64,000 bases of DNA from NCBI RefSeq assembly GCF_002250505.1, contig NZ_NJGY01000001.1:741621-805620 (forward strand). The letters are read 5' to 3'. Position numbers and translations under genes: made by a program. The notes under the pieces were generated by a model. It did not search any database and was not told where the DNA came from. It saw only the letters and a program-made list of their open reading frames with translations. Source of the stretch: Janthinobacterium sp. PC23-8 (GTDB lineage Bacteria > Pseudomonadota > Gammaproteobacteria > Burkholderiales > Burkholderiaceae_D). Of this stretch, positions 25,711 to 34,301 are shown in pieces (position 1 is the first letter of the stretch; every line of letters begins with the position of its first letter).

Positions 25711-26736
25711 TCAATCGACGAGCAACGCCAGCAAGGCGCTGCTCAGGTATTCTTGATAAGCCTGGCCGTCGCGCCGCACGAAGCGCGCCGCCAGGCCCTG
25801 TTGTTCGGCCAGCACCATGCCGGCCTCGCTACCGAGCACGGTCAGGGCGGTGGACCAGGCGTCGGCCGCCATGCACTGCGCATGCACCACCGTGACGGAG
25901 GCGAGCTGGTTGTTGATCGGCATGCCGCTGCGCGGATCGATGGTATGGGCGTAACGCACGCTGCCATCGTGGAAGAAGCGGCGGTAGTCGCCCGAGGTGG
26001 CGACCGACAGGCCATGCAGCGCCAGCATCATTTGTGCCGGATGCAAGGCGGCGTCGGCGTCATCGACCTGCTCGAGCATCACCCACCACGGCTGGCCGTC
26101 GCTCTTGCAGCCGGCGCCGCGCAGTTCGCCGCCGACTTCCACCAGATAATGTTCGACGCCCTGGCTGTCGAGGTAGCGCGCCAGCCGGTCCACCGCATAG
26201 CCCTTGGCAACGGAGGACAGATCGAGCTGCACGCTGCCGCTCTGGCGCACGCGGCGCGTGGCCACATCGAACTCGATGCGGCGATCTTGCGACAATAATT
26301 GCCGCACGCTTGCCGCATCGGGCGCCCGAAAGCCGGGCTGGTCATGGCGATTCCCGGCACCAAACCCCCAGGCATTGACCAGGGCGCCGGCGCACGGGTC
26401 GTACGCGCCGGCGCTGGCCTGCGACACCTGCAGCGCAAAATCGAGCACCTCGCCAAAGGCGGCCGGCAGTTGCTGCCAGCTGCCAGGCGCGGCGCGGTTG
26501 AAACGGCCCAGGTCGGAGTCCGCCTGCCAGTGGCTCATCTGCGCCACCACCAGGTCCAGCTGCTGTTGTAAGCCTTGCCGCAAGTCGGCGCTGCCGGCGC
26601 GGCCCGGCATGGCGCTGTCAACCAGGCGCACCGACCAGCTGGTGCCCATGGTCAAGCCATGCAGATCCCGGATCGCGGCGCCTGGCGGCGGCGTGCGATC
26701 ATCGAGGTGCAGCGGCAGCAGTACCCGGCGCACCAT
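25711..26736 (-). CDS. apbE: FAD:protein FMN transferase (ApbE family)
   Basis: 341-aa enzyme that attaches FMN covalently to a Thr/Ser of target proteins. Family motifs include MGTSWSVRL, SVAKGYAVDRLA, and HTIDPRSGMP near the C-terminal metal-binding region. A probable target, the DUF2271 protein with DGVSGAT, is two genes upstream. Unlike most ApbE proteins, no signal peptide or lipobox is visible at the ATG used, which follows the DUF4198 stop directly (TAAATG). It may act in the cytoplasm, or a non-ATG upstream start may be used. Confidence 0.88.
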   Translation of the reverse strand: MVRRVLLPLHLDDRTPPPGAAIRDLHGLTMGTSWSVRLVDSAMPGRAGSADLRQGLQQQLDLVVAQMSHWQADSDLGRFNRAAPGSWQQLPAAFGEVLDFALQVSQASAGAYDPCAGALVNAWGFGAGNRHDQPGFRAPDAASVRQLLSQDRRIEFDVATRRVRQSGSVQLDLSSVAKGYAVDRLARYLDSQGVEHYLVEVGGELRGAGCKSDGQPWWVMLEQVDDADAALHPAQMMLALHGLSVATSGDYRRFFHDGSVRYAHTIDPRSGMPINNQLASVTVVHAQCMAADAWSTALTVLGSEAGMVLAEQQGLAARFVRRDGQAYQEYLSSALLALLVD

Positions 26737-27561
26737 TTACTGCGGCAACACTTCCACGGTGGCCGCATAGGTCATGCGGCGCTCGGGCATGGCTGGCGGC
26801 TGGCCGGCCACCGGTGGCGTGGCCGCTGGCCAGCTGCTGTTGACGTAGTACATGCCGGCGGCCGGCAGCGTGAACGTGATTTCGCCCCTGGCGTCGGTGC
26901 TCTGGCGGATTTCGCCGAGCACGCCACGGTAGCGCACGCCACCCGGTACCAGACTGAAAGCCTGGTTGGCAGCGGGTTTACCGTCGATCAGGAAGCGCCA
27001 GGTGGCTTTTTCGCCGGTGCGCAGGTCGTTCGGATGCGTCACGGGCACCAGTTCCAGGCCCACGCCGGTCGGCTTGAACACGTCCATGCTGGTTTCGCCA
27101 TTGCTGAAAAACGTTTCCAGGCGGCTAGCGGTGCGCGTGACCTTGACGTCCTGCGCGTCGGCCGGCAGGTCTTTCTTGAAGCTTTCCTCGTTGCCACGGA
27201 AACGCTTCTGCTCGCCGTTGACCTTGTAGCTGGCCATCACGTTTTGCGACACGATGGCCGCCTTGTATGTGCCCGGTTTTTCCATCTTGACGTCGAACAC
27301 GCTGCGCAGGCGGCCCATGATGGCGTTCGCCGGCGCCACGATCGCGCCGCCAGGACCGCTGACGACCAGGGCGTCGAGACGCAGCGGCTGGTGGTCGATC
27401 TCGAACAGGCCTTCGGAGATGGCGGCGTCCACCGTCACCCAGGCGTCCTTGCTTTCCACCATCGTGCTCGACGGCACCATCCAGCCACGGTGGGCGTGGG
27501 CGTTCAGGGCCAGGCCGGCCAGGGCCAGGGCGATCAGCGGTTTGTTCAATTGCTTCAACAT
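26737..27561 (-). CDS. Periplasmic DUF4198 protein
   Basis: 274 aa. A signal peptide (about 1-22) ends NAHAHRGW; the mature protein starts with the His-containing HRGWMVPSST common in this family. Beta-rich, with a late segment like an Ig/carboxypeptidase-type fold (DARGEITFTLPAAGMYYV). DUF4198 proteins accompany TonB-linked or metal uptake loci; the molecular function is unknown. It is 12 bases after the DUF2271 gene and abuts apbE, so it is cotranscribed. Probably a periplasmic metal- or ligand-binding component. Confidence 0.8.
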   Translation of the reverse strand: MLKQLNKPLIALALAGLALNAHAHRGWMVPSSTMVESKDAWVTVDAAISEGLFEIDHQPLRLDALVVSGPGGAIVAPANAIMGRLRSVFDVKMEKPGTYKAAIVSQNVMASYKVNGEQKRFRGNEESFKKDLPADAQDVKVTRTASRLETFFSNGETSMDVFKPTGVGLELVPVTHPNDLRTGEKATWRFLIDGKPAANQAFSLVPGGVRYRGVLGEIRQSTDARGEITFTLPAAGMYYVNSSWPAATPPVAGQPPAMPERRMTYAATVEVLPQ

Positions 27562-27573
27562 GATGGGAGCGCC

Positions 27574-28089
27574 TTAAGGTTTGAGTTGGACGACGACGTT
27601 GCCGAGTTCTTCCTTGCCTTTGGCAGGAACGGACAGGGCCGACTTCGGCGGCCACTGGAAGGGCACGCGCACCAGTTCGCGGCCGCCGGCTTCGCGCGCC
27701 GCTTCCACCACCAACTGGTATTCACCGGCCGGCAGCTTGTCGAGCACGGCTTTCGAGCCTGGGAAAGTCAGGTTGTGTTCGCCTGGAGCACGCGTGGCGC
27801 CGCTCACGCCATCGACCGGCATGGCCAGGTCGCGGCCGCTCTTGCGCCACCACGAACGCATGTCCTTGAGCCACTTCTCGCCCGCCTTGTCCTTCTTCTT
27901 CACGTCGTACAGCACGGCCAGGTTGCTCACCACTTTCTGGTCAGCCGATTCCAGCCAGGCGGCCACGTAAGGACGATGGTATTCCGCCACATTCAGTTGC
28001 GGGATTTCAAGCTTGAGGGCCAGGTCGGCCGCCATCGCCGAGGTGCCGATCAGGGGAAGACCGAGCGCAAGGGAGTAGCGTAATTTCAT
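27574..28089 (-). CDS. Periplasmic DUF2271 protein with FMN-attachment motif
   Basis: 171 aa with a signal peptide (1-20, ending SAMA|AD). The mature domain is small and beta rich. Residues 93-99 read DGVSGAT, matching the D-G-x-S/T-G-A-T motif on which ApbE places FMN; Thr99 is the predicted attachment residue. A WLKDMRSWWRKSG stretch precedes it. The gene lies between PepSY and DUF4198 genes with apbE downstream, as in other PepSY-DUF2271-DUF4198-ApbE loci. Likely a periplasmic flavoprotein that takes electrons from the membrane partner. The modification is inferred from motif and context. Confidence 0.82.
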   Translation of the reverse strand: MKLRYSLALGLPLIGTSAMAADLALKLEIPQLNVAEYHRPYVAAWLESADQKVVSNLAVLYDVKKKDKAGEKWLKDMRSWWRKSGRDLAMPVDGVSGATRAPGEHNLTFPGSKAVLDKLPAGEYQLVVEAAREAGGRELVRVPFQWPPKSALSVPAKGKEELGNVVVQLKP

Positions 28090-28116
28090 GGTGTGCCTGT
28101 CAAAGTAAAAAATACA

Positions 28117-28761
28117 TCAGTGGATAAACAGCAGCGCGATCGCGCAAGGAATCAGGATACCGAGACCGACCATCGGCCAGGTGAACGGCCGGTTGGCCGC
28201 ATGAAATTTCAGTATCAACAGCCCGGTCAGGCAAAACACGATGCACAGCCCGGCAAAAATATCGATGAACCAGAACCAGGCCACGCCCGTGTTGCGGCCC
28301 TTGTGCACATCGTTGAGCCAGGAGATCCAGCCACGGTCGGTCAATTCGTATTCGGCGGCGCCGTCTTCGAGGCCGATGCGCACCCAGGCGTCGCCGCCGG
28401 CCCTGGGCATCGGCAAGTAGACTTCCTCGTGACTCCATTCCGCCGGGCGACCGTCCGCATACACCGACCACTGCTGTTTCAGCCAGCGCTCGGCCGCTTG
28501 CGGCAGGGGCGCATTGGCGCCGTCATGCTTGGCGGCATAGGCGGCCAGTTCCGTGACCAGCGGCGCCGGCAGTTGTGCTTTCTGGCGCGAAATGACGGGT
28601 TTGGCTTCGATCTGGCTGGCGTGGTTGAGGGTCAGGCCGGTGATGGCGAACAGGAACATGCCCAGCAGGCACAAGGCCGAGCTGATCCAGTGCCATTGAT
28701 GTAGTTGCTTTAACCACACAGCGCGGCTGGCGTTGCTGCGCGACACGTCAGCTTGCTTCAT
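28117..28761 (-). CDS. PepSY-associated membrane protein
   Basis: 214 aa, inner membrane. TM1 is about 26-46 (ends GLTLNH), followed by a periplasmic segment of about 110 residues, then TM2 about 163-186 and TM3 about 195-213. His residues near helix ends (LHQWHW, LNH, VHKG, LKFH) are typical of PepSY_TM proteins thought to bind heme and carry electrons across the membrane. First gene of the operon; an AAGGAT site precedes the ATG, and a perfect Fur box lies 45 bases upstream. Confidence 0.85.
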   Translation of the reverse strand: MKQADVSRSNASRAVWLKQLHQWHWISSALCLLGMFLFAITGLTLNHASQIEAKPVISRQKAQLPAPLVTELAAYAAKHDGANAPLPQAAERWLKQQWSVYADGRPAEWSHEEVYLPMPRAGGDAWVRIGLEDGAAEYELTDRGWISWLNDVHKGRNTGVAWFWFIDIFAGLCIVFCLTGLLILKFHAANRPFTWPMVGLGILIPCAIALLFIH

Positions 28762-28805
28762 TCACATCCTTCATTAGGGGCAGACCACAGACATTATCTG
28801 ATTAA

Positions 28806-28820
28806 TGATAATGATTATCA
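28806..28820. promoter_or_regulatory. Perfect 7-1-7 Fur box
   Basis: TGATAAT-G-ATTATCA is an exact inverted repeat and matches the Fur consensus. It lies in an AT-rich stretch between the divergent PepSY operon (start 28761) and the PPOX-type gene (start 28985). Its position close to the PepSY start makes iron repression of that operon very likely; an effect on the other gene is possible. Confidence 0.92.
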
Positions 28821-28984
28821 TTTATTAAGTCAATATACTATAGGCACAAGGACAACAACGTTTTGTAACAATGTTGAAACATGGAGCGACGGCGGCAACC
28901 TGGCTGCAAAGTACGCTGTCGAACAGAGCAAGCGTGGCGTGCGGCCTATGCTGTTGTTCAGGACAACCACACACGGAGCACAGC

Positions 28985-29482
28985 ATGACTTCCTACACCA
29001 GCGAACAGATCGCCACCATTGGCGAGAAGATCAACAGCGTCAAATTCGGCATGTTTACCACCAGCGACGACATGCGCACGCTGACCAGCCGCCCGCTGAC
29101 CCGGCAGCAAGTCGACAGTGAAGGCCAGATCTGGTTTTTCGTTACGGACGAGGCTGCCTATACGCGCGACCTGCTGAACAATCCCCAGGTGAACGTCAGC
29201 TTTGCCGAGCCGAGCGACAGCCTGTATGTCTCGGTCTGCGGCCGCGCCGAATTGCTGAAGGACCGCGCCAAGGCGGAAGAACTGTGGAACCCCATCGTCA
29301 AGGCCTGGTTCCCTGGCGGGCTCGACGATCCGCACCTGTCGCTGATCAAGGTCACCATCCAGTCGGCCGAATACTGGGACAGCGAAGCGAGCAAGATGCG
29401 CCAGTTCTTTGAAATGGCCAAGGCCGCCATCACGGGTGACACGCCGAAAGACCTGGGCGAACACGGCCGCATCGATCTGTAA
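28985..29482 (+). CDS. Pyridoxamine 5'-phosphate oxidase-fold general stress protein
   Basis: 165 aa, split-barrel flavin-binding fold. The core KFGMFTTSD, IWFFVTDEAAY and NVSFAEPSDSLYVSVCGRAEL matches the general stress protein 26 / PPOX-like family. The C-terminal WFPGGLDDPHLSLIKV is also typical. The start is the ATG after ACGGAGC, not the in-frame codons upstream. It is divergent from the Fur-regulated operon. Its exact substrate is unknown; relatives bind FMN/FAD or F420-like cofactors. Confidence 0.9.
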   Translation: MTSYTSEQIATIGEKINSVKFGMFTTSDDMRTLTSRPLTRQQVDSEGQIWFFVTDEAAYTRDLLNNPQVNVSFAEPSDSLYVSVCGRAELLKDRAKAEELWNPIVKAWFPGGLDDPHLSLIKVTIQSAEYWDSEASKMRQFFEMAKAAITGDTPKDLGEHGRIDL

Positions 29483-29510
29483 AATTTTACCCGGATTTTA
29501 TTGACTTTTA

Positions 29511-29528
29511 ATTTAACCCGGGTAAAAT
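29511..29528 (+). promoter_or_regulatory. Promoter with embedded CCCGGG palindrome before the DUF2239 gene
   Basis: A near-consensus promoter is visible: -35 TTGACT at 29501-29506, 16-base spacer, -10 TAAAAT at 29523-29528. The near-palindrome ATTTAACCCGGGTAAAAT fills the spacer end and the -10 box, a classic repressor position. A second half-site, ATTTTACCCGG, is at 29484-29494 and pairs with CCGGGTAAAAT, so two operator copies or a hairpin are possible. Confidence 0.7.
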
Positions 29529-29560
29529 AAGCTGCTACCCTGACACTACAAGGAGGCAGC

Positions 29561-30151
29561 ATGCACCCATCCCCCCTCACCGCCTTTGCCGGCAAGCGCA
29601 AGGTTGCCGCCGGCAGCCTGCACGCCGTGGCACAGACGCTCAAGGAACTCGTGACCCTGGAACCCGACGCGCAAATCCTGATTTTCAATGATGACAATGG
29701 CCAGCAGATCGACCTGAACCTGCACGGCAGCCTGGCCGAGGTCTTGCTGCGCTTGCCGCAGCAGCGCGAACCAGTGGCAGAGACCATCGCAGCGGCCGCG
29801 CCACGCACGGCGGGCCGGCCCAGACTGGGCGTGGTGGCGCGCGAAATCACCTTGCTGCCGCGCCATTGGGAATGGCTGGCAACGCAGCCTGGTGGCGCTT
29901 CGGTGGCCTTGCGCAAACTGGTGGAGCATGCGCAGCGCGACAACAAGGCGGTCGACGAACAGCGGCAGGCACGTGAAACGGCCTACCGTGTGATGAGTGC
30001 GCTCGCTGGCGATGAAACGGGGTTCGAGGAAGCGAGCCGCGCGCTCTTTGCAGGCCAGCGCGAGGCTTTCATGGAGCAAATAACAACGTGGCCAGCCGAC
30101 GTGCGCGAGCACATACTGCGGCTGGCGCAAGCGGCCTGGAGCATCAACTGA
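29561..30151 (+). CDS. DUF2239 family protein, probable RHH-type autoregulator
   Basis: 196-aa soluble protein. The N-terminus (1-70) is a small alpha/beta region (TAFAGKRKVAAG, ILIFNDDNGQQIDL). After GRPRLG comes REITLLPRHWEWLATQ and GGASVALRKLVEHA (about 94-125), which has the strand-helix-turn-helix look of a ribbon-helix-helix DNA-binding unit. A strong AGGAGG site precedes the ATG. The promoter contains a palindrome over its -10 box, so autorepression is likely. What signal it senses is unknown. DUF2239 membership is from sequence memory; the DNA-binding assignment is inference. Confidence 0.75.
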   Translation: MHPSPLTAFAGKRKVAAGSLHAVAQTLKELVTLEPDAQILIFNDDNGQQIDLNLHGSLAEVLLRLPQQREPVAETIAAAAPRTAGRPRLGVVAREITLLPRHWEWLATQPGGASVALRKLVEHAQRDNKAVDEQRQARETAYRVMSALAGDETGFEEASRALFAGQREAFMEQITTWPADVREHILRLAQAAWSIN

Positions 30152-30155
30152 GGAT

Positions 30156-30431
30156 TCACACGCCAGTGCTGCCCGTGGTATCGGGTGCATCGTCGGCGCT
30201 TTGCCGGCTCTGGCCGGCGTTGCCGCCCTGGTACTGGCGTGGCAGCCGGTCAGCGCGCCGCACCTCGCCGATGGAAAACAGGTCATCACCGATATCGAGT
30301 CCCTGTTCACTGTCGACCAGCACGAAATGTTCTCCTTCCTGGGCGTGGCTTTGCCGGTTGCCACTGTCCGTTCCGGCAGTTTGCCGATTGCCTGCCTTGT
30401 CCGCCGGCTCCGGTGTAGTGTTCTGTGCCAT
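30156..30431 (-). CDS. Small hydrophilic protein of unknown function
   Basis: 91 aa, highly polar and rich in Gln, Asp, Gly, Arg; no Cys, signal peptide or membrane segment. It begins MAQNTTPEPADKAGN after a GGAGG site and has a more ordered centre (EHFVLVDSEQGLDIGDDLF). It looks intrinsically disordered, like stress-induced hydrophilins, and it lies next to a KGG stress gene on the same strand. A longer in-frame start 16 codons upstream lacks a ribosome site. No family recognised. Confidence 0.55.
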   Translation of the reverse strand: MAQNTTPEPADKAGNRQTAGTDSGNRQSHAQEGEHFVLVDSEQGLDIGDDLFSIGEVRRADRLPRQYQGGNAGQSRQSADDAPDTTGSTGV

Positions 30432-30523
30432 GTCGACCTCCGTCATTGATGTGCTGCATGATTGCAACCTTTCCAGCATAGTCCACGGCGGCGAAGACAG
30501 GCATAGGAAGTCATCAGATCAAA

Positions 30524-30543
30524 GTGCAGGAATTATCCTACAC
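30524..30543. promoter_or_regulatory. AGGA-N4-TCCT palindrome upstream of the 91-aa gene
   Basis: GTGCAGGA-ATTA-TCCTACAC is an inverted repeat with one mismatch pair. It lies about 93 bases before the start of the 91-aa gene and after the KGG gene terminator. It shares the core of the sites at 20584-20599 and 31095-31111. Confidence 0.4.
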
Positions 30544-30546
30544 AAT

Positions 30547-30575
30547 TAAACACCAGGCGGCCCGCAAGCCGCCTG
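30547..30575 (-). terminator. Probable terminator after the KGG gene
   Basis: On the minus strand CAGGCGG and CCGCCTG (30554-30560 with 30569-30575) form a GC stem around eight bases, followed by GGTGTTTAATT. The T-run is short and interrupted, so termination may be partial. Confidence 0.45.
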
Positions 30576-30599
30576 TGGTCTCAAACTGCCGTCACGGCG

Positions 30600-30980
30600 T
30601 CAGCTGCCACGGCTGCCGCCGCTGCCCGATGAGCCAGAACTTCCGCTTTGCTTGTTCGGATTGTCCTGCTTCATGCTGGCGTCGTCGCGCCCGCCCGGAT
30701 TTTGCGCAGTACTGGCGCTTTGCCGGTTGCCATCGTTTTTATGGCTCTGGCTGCCGGCGCGGCGTGCTTCTTCCGACGTGAATTCGTGCGCCGTGCCTTT
30801 TTCATGCGCGGCGCGCCCGCCTTCGCTGGCGATTTCACGCTGCTGTTCCGGATCCATGGAGGCAAACCCGCGTTTGCTGGTATCGCTTTGCTTGTTGCCG
30901 CCACTACTGCTACCGCTGCTGCTGCTGCCGCTGGCTTTGCCGCCTTGCTGACCCGGTTTGTTGTCACTCGATGTAGCCAT
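30600..30980 (-). CDS. KGG-domain stress protein
   Basis: 126-aa hydrophilic protein with a central KGG/stress-induced motif: KRGFASMDPEQQREIASEGG, then GRAAHEKGTAHEFTSEEA. The flanks are Ser/Gly/Asn-rich and probably disordered (SGSSSSGSSSGG and SGSSGSSGSGG). Proteins of this group are induced by general stress, desiccation or entry into stationary phase. The ribosome site AAGGAG is eight bases before the ATG. A TAGGA-type palindrome lies about 115 bases upstream. Confidence 0.88.
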   Translation of the reverse strand: MATSSDNKPGQQGGKASGSSSSGSSSGGNKQSDTSKRGFASMDPEQQREIASEGGRAAHEKGTAHEFTSEEARRAGSQSHKNDGNRQSASTAQNPGGRDDASMKQDNPNKQSGSSGSSGSGGSRGS

Positions 30981-31094
30981 GATTCATCTCCTTGATCGTT
31001 AGTAACGTCGGTTGTGAAACCACGCTTATGCATGGGAGCAGTCATCTTAGTGCGAGATCGGGCAACTCAAAATAGGAGTATGGCAAGCCAATAC

Positions 31095-31111
31095 GTAGGA
31101 ACATTCCGTAC
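31095..31111. promoter_or_regulatory. TAGGA...TCCGTA imperfect palindrome upstream of the KGG gene
   Basis: GTAGGA-ACAT-TCCGTAC resembles the perfect GTAGGA-ACAA-TCCTAC at 20584-20599, with one extra base in the right arm. It is about 115 bases before the KGG start codon, close to the distance seen for the site before the 91-aa gene. Confidence 0.35.
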
Positions 31112-31124
31112 TGCGGTGGCGCAG

Positions 31125-31829
31125 TTACGATTGGTTTTTGATCGATGGTATCAGACACTGAGCGGTATCTGGGCCCTGCCCCGGCACGCGAAAAACAGCC
31201 GAGTCCGCTGTTACATAGACCTGTTCGTCAGGCAAGGGCTTGAGCGCGTGACCGCCCGTAAACGCGCCAAACGCCGGCAGGATGGCGCGCTGCGGCCCCA
31301 GCAAAAAGCAGGGCAGGCGCAAGGTCTCGCGCGCGGCGCGCAAGTGAAACACGGGGTGCACATGGCCGGCGAGCACATAGCCTTCCGTTTCCAGATCGGG
31401 GTGATGGCATAGCGCAAACGGCCCCATCCGATGCGGTTCGTCAAGCATGGCGATGCCCAGGCTGGCTGGCGGATCACCCGCATGCAGGTCGTGGTTGCCG
31501 CGCACCAGGCACAGGCGCAAAGCCGGATGGCGCGCGCGCCAGCGCTGCATGGCCGCCAGGGTGGCGGGCGCATGGGCCGCCCTGGCGTGCAAAAAATCGC
31601 CGAGAAACACGATTTCCTCGCAAGGATAAGCCTCGATCAATTGCTGCAATGCCTGCAAGTTTTCAGTCGTCGTGCCGTGCGGCACCGGCACACCGAGCGA
31701 GCGAAACGCGGTGGCCTTGCCGAAATGGATGTCGGCCACGATCAGGGTCTTGCGCGCCGGCCAGTAAATGGCCTTGCTGGCCAGTAGCCACAGCGTTTCG
31801 CCGGCCAGTGCAACGATGCTATGCGTCAT
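31125..31829 (-). CDS. pdeM: Ligase-associated DNA damage response endonuclease PdeM
   Basis: 234-aa calcineurin-like metallophosphoesterase. The metal ligands are all visible: ADIHFGK, GDFLH, GNHD and GHVHP. It is the last gene of the lhr-ligase-exonuclease cassette, with its ATG overlapping the lhr stop by four bases (ATGA). The name follows the family found in this conserved set; the physiological substrate is not established. Confidence 0.92.
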   Translation of the reverse strand: MTHSIVALAGETLWLLASKAIYWPARKTLIVADIHFGKATAFRSLGVPVPHGTTTENLQALQQLIEAYPCEEIVFLGDFLHARAAHAPATLAAMQRWRARHPALRLCLVRGNHDLHAGDPPASLGIAMLDEPHRMGPFALCHHPDLETEGYVLAGHVHPVFHLRAARETLRLPCFLLGPQRAILPAFGAFTGGHALKPLPDEQVYVTADSAVFRVPGQGPDTAQCLIPSIKNQS

Positions 31830-34291
31830 GCTGCCGCTTTTTCCAGTTCGCGCACCAGGCGCGCCACCCGGTCCGACAGTTTTTCGGTGGTCAGTTTTTC
31901 GCGGAAACGCTCGACCATCAGGCCGAAGGCAAACGGCGAGGCGCGCTGCAAGGGGTGCACGCTCAACTGGCGCTGATGCAGCTCGCGCAAGGTGGCGCGC
32001 AAGCGCGTCAGTTCCAGTTCCTGCTCCAGCACTTCGCGCTGCGCCTGCGTGAGCAGCAGATTGCCCGCGTCATGCTTGCGAAACACTTCAAAGAACAGCG
32101 ACGACGAAGCCTGCAACTGGCGCGTGCTTTTCGGCTGGCCCGGATAGCCCTGGAATACCAGGCCGGCAATGCGGGCGATTTCACGAAAGCGCCGCTGCGA
32201 CAGTTCGGTCGCATTCAGGCTGGCCAGCACGTCTTCCAGCAGATTATCCAGGCTGAACAGGGCAACGGCGTTGCCCGTGCCAAAGGCAAACAGCGGCGCA
32301 AAATCGAGGTCGTCGGCGCCCAGCAATTCAAAACCGTAATCGTTGACGGCGATCGACAGGGTGGCCGGCTGCACGCGCGCAATCCGGTACGCCAGCAGGG
32401 ATGCCAGGCCCAGGTGCACCGAGCGGCCGGCGAACGGATACAAAAACAGATGCCGGCCTTCGCGGCTGGACAAGGTTTCGACCAGCAGGCTGGCGCGCGT
32501 TGGCAGGCTGGACCATTTCTGCTGGATCGCCAGCAAGGGCGCCAGCGCGCGCATTTCCGGTCCCGTCGCCGTGCCCTCCTGCGCCTGCTGCAACTGGTCG
32601 AGCACGGCGTGCGCCAGTTCCGACGACAGCGGCATCTTGCCGCCCTGCCAGCGCGGCACGGCGCCACGGCTGCCGGTGGCGCGCCGCACATAGGCCGTCA
32701 TCTCGTGCACGCGCACGAATTCAAGGATGCGTCCGCCAAACAGGAAATGGTCGCCTTGCTTCAGGCGCGAAATAAACGATTCCTCGATGCTGCCGATCTT
32801 GCCGCCGCTCATGTATTTCACCTGGATAGCCGACTCGGACACAATCGTGCCGATGCTCATGCGGTGGCGCCGCGCCAGCGCCGCGTCCGGCACGCGATAC
32901 ACCTCCTCTTCGTCCGGCAGCACGCGCCGGTATTCGGGATACACGGTGAGGCTCTGCCCGCCGCGTGCGACAAAGTCCAGCGCCCATTGCCATTCGTCAA
33001 GCGTCAATTGCCGGTACGACCAGGCCGTGCGCACTTCCTGGTACAGCTCTGGCGACCGGAAGCCGCCGCCGAGCGCGATCGTCACCAGATGCTGCACCAG
33101 CACATCGAGCGGTTTGTCGGGCACCTGGCGCGCTTCGAGCTGGCCTTGCGCCAGCGCCTGGCGCGCGCCGGCCGCTTCCAGCAATTCCAGGCTGTTGGTC
33201 GGCACCAGGGTCACGCGCGAGACGCGCCCCGGCGCGTGGCCGCTGCGCCCGGCACGCTGCACCAGTCGCGCAATGCCCTTCGCGCTGCCGATCTGCAATA
33301 CCCGCTCGACCGGCAAAAAATCCACGCCAAGGTCCAGGCTGGAGGTGCACACCACGGCCTTTAATGTCCCTGATTTCAGGCTCCGCTCGACCCACTCGCG
33401 CACCTCGCGCGCCAGGGAACCATGGTGCAGGGCAATCAGCCCGGCCCAGTCCGGCCGCGCATCGATCAGGTGCTGGTACCAGATTTCAGCCTGCGAGCGC
33501 GTATTGGTAAACACCAGAGTGCTGGCGCTGGCCTCGATCTGCGCAATCAAGGGCTGCAGCATCTGGATGCCCAGATGGCCGCCCCAGGGAAAGCGCATCG
33601 GGCTCAAAGGTATCAGACTGTCGACCACGATGCGCTTGCGCACCTTGCCTTCGACCAGCACGCCGGCGTTGTGTTCACCGAGCAGTACCTCCTGCGCCTG
33701 CCGCAAGTTGCCCAAGGTAGCCGATACGCCCCAGGTAATCAATGCCGGATTCCAGCGCCGCAAGCGCGCCAGCGCCAGCTGCACCTGCACGCCGCGCTTG
33801 CTGCCCAGCAGTTCGTGCCACTCGTCGACAATCACCGTTTCAAGCAGATTGAAGCGTTCATGGGCAGCGGCCTGGCTGAGCATTAACGACAGGCTTTCGG
33901 GAGTCGTTACCAGCACATCTGGCCAGGCTGCCGACTGGCGCGCGCGCTGTGCCGCGCTGGTGTCGCCGGTGCGCGCCTCGATGCGCCAGCCAGGGGCCAG
34001 CGCTTCGCCTGATGCCTGCAGCGCGCGCACGGTATCGGCCGCCAGGGCGCGCATCGGTGTGATCCACACCACGCGCAAGCCCTGCTTGCGGCTGTTGCGC
34101 ACCAATCGATCAGCGCGCAACAAGGCGCCGAACCAGACGGCATAGGTCTTGCCGGAACCGGTGCTGGCGTGCAGCATGCCGGACTGGCCACTGGCCGCCG
34201 CGCGCCAGACGGCGCGCTGGAACGGAAACACGGTCCAGCCTTTTGCCGCGAACCAGTCATCGATGCGCTGCGCCAGCGCGCTTTTGCTCAC
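31826..34291 (-). CDS. Ligase-associated DEXH-box helicase (Lhr-like)
   Basis: 821-aa SF2 helicase. Motif I is STGSGKT, and the DEXH box reads [13 protein letters not shown]. The second RecA lobe has [24 protein letters not shown] and [15 protein letters not shown]/Lhr C-terminal region of about 400 residues follows. The start is GTG. It abuts the ATP-dependent ligase gene (10-base gap) and overlaps pdeM. Lhr-family helicases unwind RNA:DNA hybrids and repair intermediates. Confidence 0.93.
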   Translation of the reverse strand: MSKSALAQRIDDWFAAKGWTVFPFQRAVWRAAASGQSGMLHASTGSGKTYAVWFGALLRADRLVRNSRKQGLRVVWITPMRALAADTVRALQASGEALAPGWRIEARTGDTSAAQRARQSAAWPDVLVTTPESLSLMLSQAAAHERFNLLETVIVDEWHELLGSKRGVQVQLALARLRRWNPALITWGVSATLGNLRQAQEVLLGEHNAGVLVEGKVRKRIVVDSLIPLSPMRFPWGGHLGIQMLQPLIAQIEASASTLVFTNTRSQAEIWYQHLIDARPDWAGLIALHHGSLAREVREWVERSLKSGTLKAVVCTSSLDLGVDFLPVERVLQIGSAKGIARLVQRAGRSGHAPGRVSRVTLVPTNSLELLEAAGARQALAQGQLEARQVPDKPLDVLVQHLVTIALGGGFRSPELYQEVRTAWSYRQLTLDEWQWALDFVARGGQSLTVYPEYRRVLPDEEEVYRVPDAALARRHRMSIGTIVSESAIQVKYMSGGKIGSIEESFISRLKQGDHFLFGGRILEFVRVHEMTAYVRRATGSRGAVPRWQGGKMPLSSELAHAVLDQLQQAQEGTATGPEMRALAPLLAIQQKWSSLPTRASLLVETLSSREGRHLFLYPFAGRSVHLGLASLLAYRIARVQPATLSIAVNDYGFELLGADDLDFAPLFAFGTGNAVALFSLDNLLEDVLASLNATELSQRRFREIARIAGLVFQGYPGQPKSTRQLQASSSLFFEVFRKHDAGNLLLTQAQREVLEQELELTRLRATLRELHQRQLSVHPLQRASPFAFGLMVERFREKLTTEKLSDRVARLVRELEKAAA

Positions 34292-34301
34292 GGTATTACT
34301 T

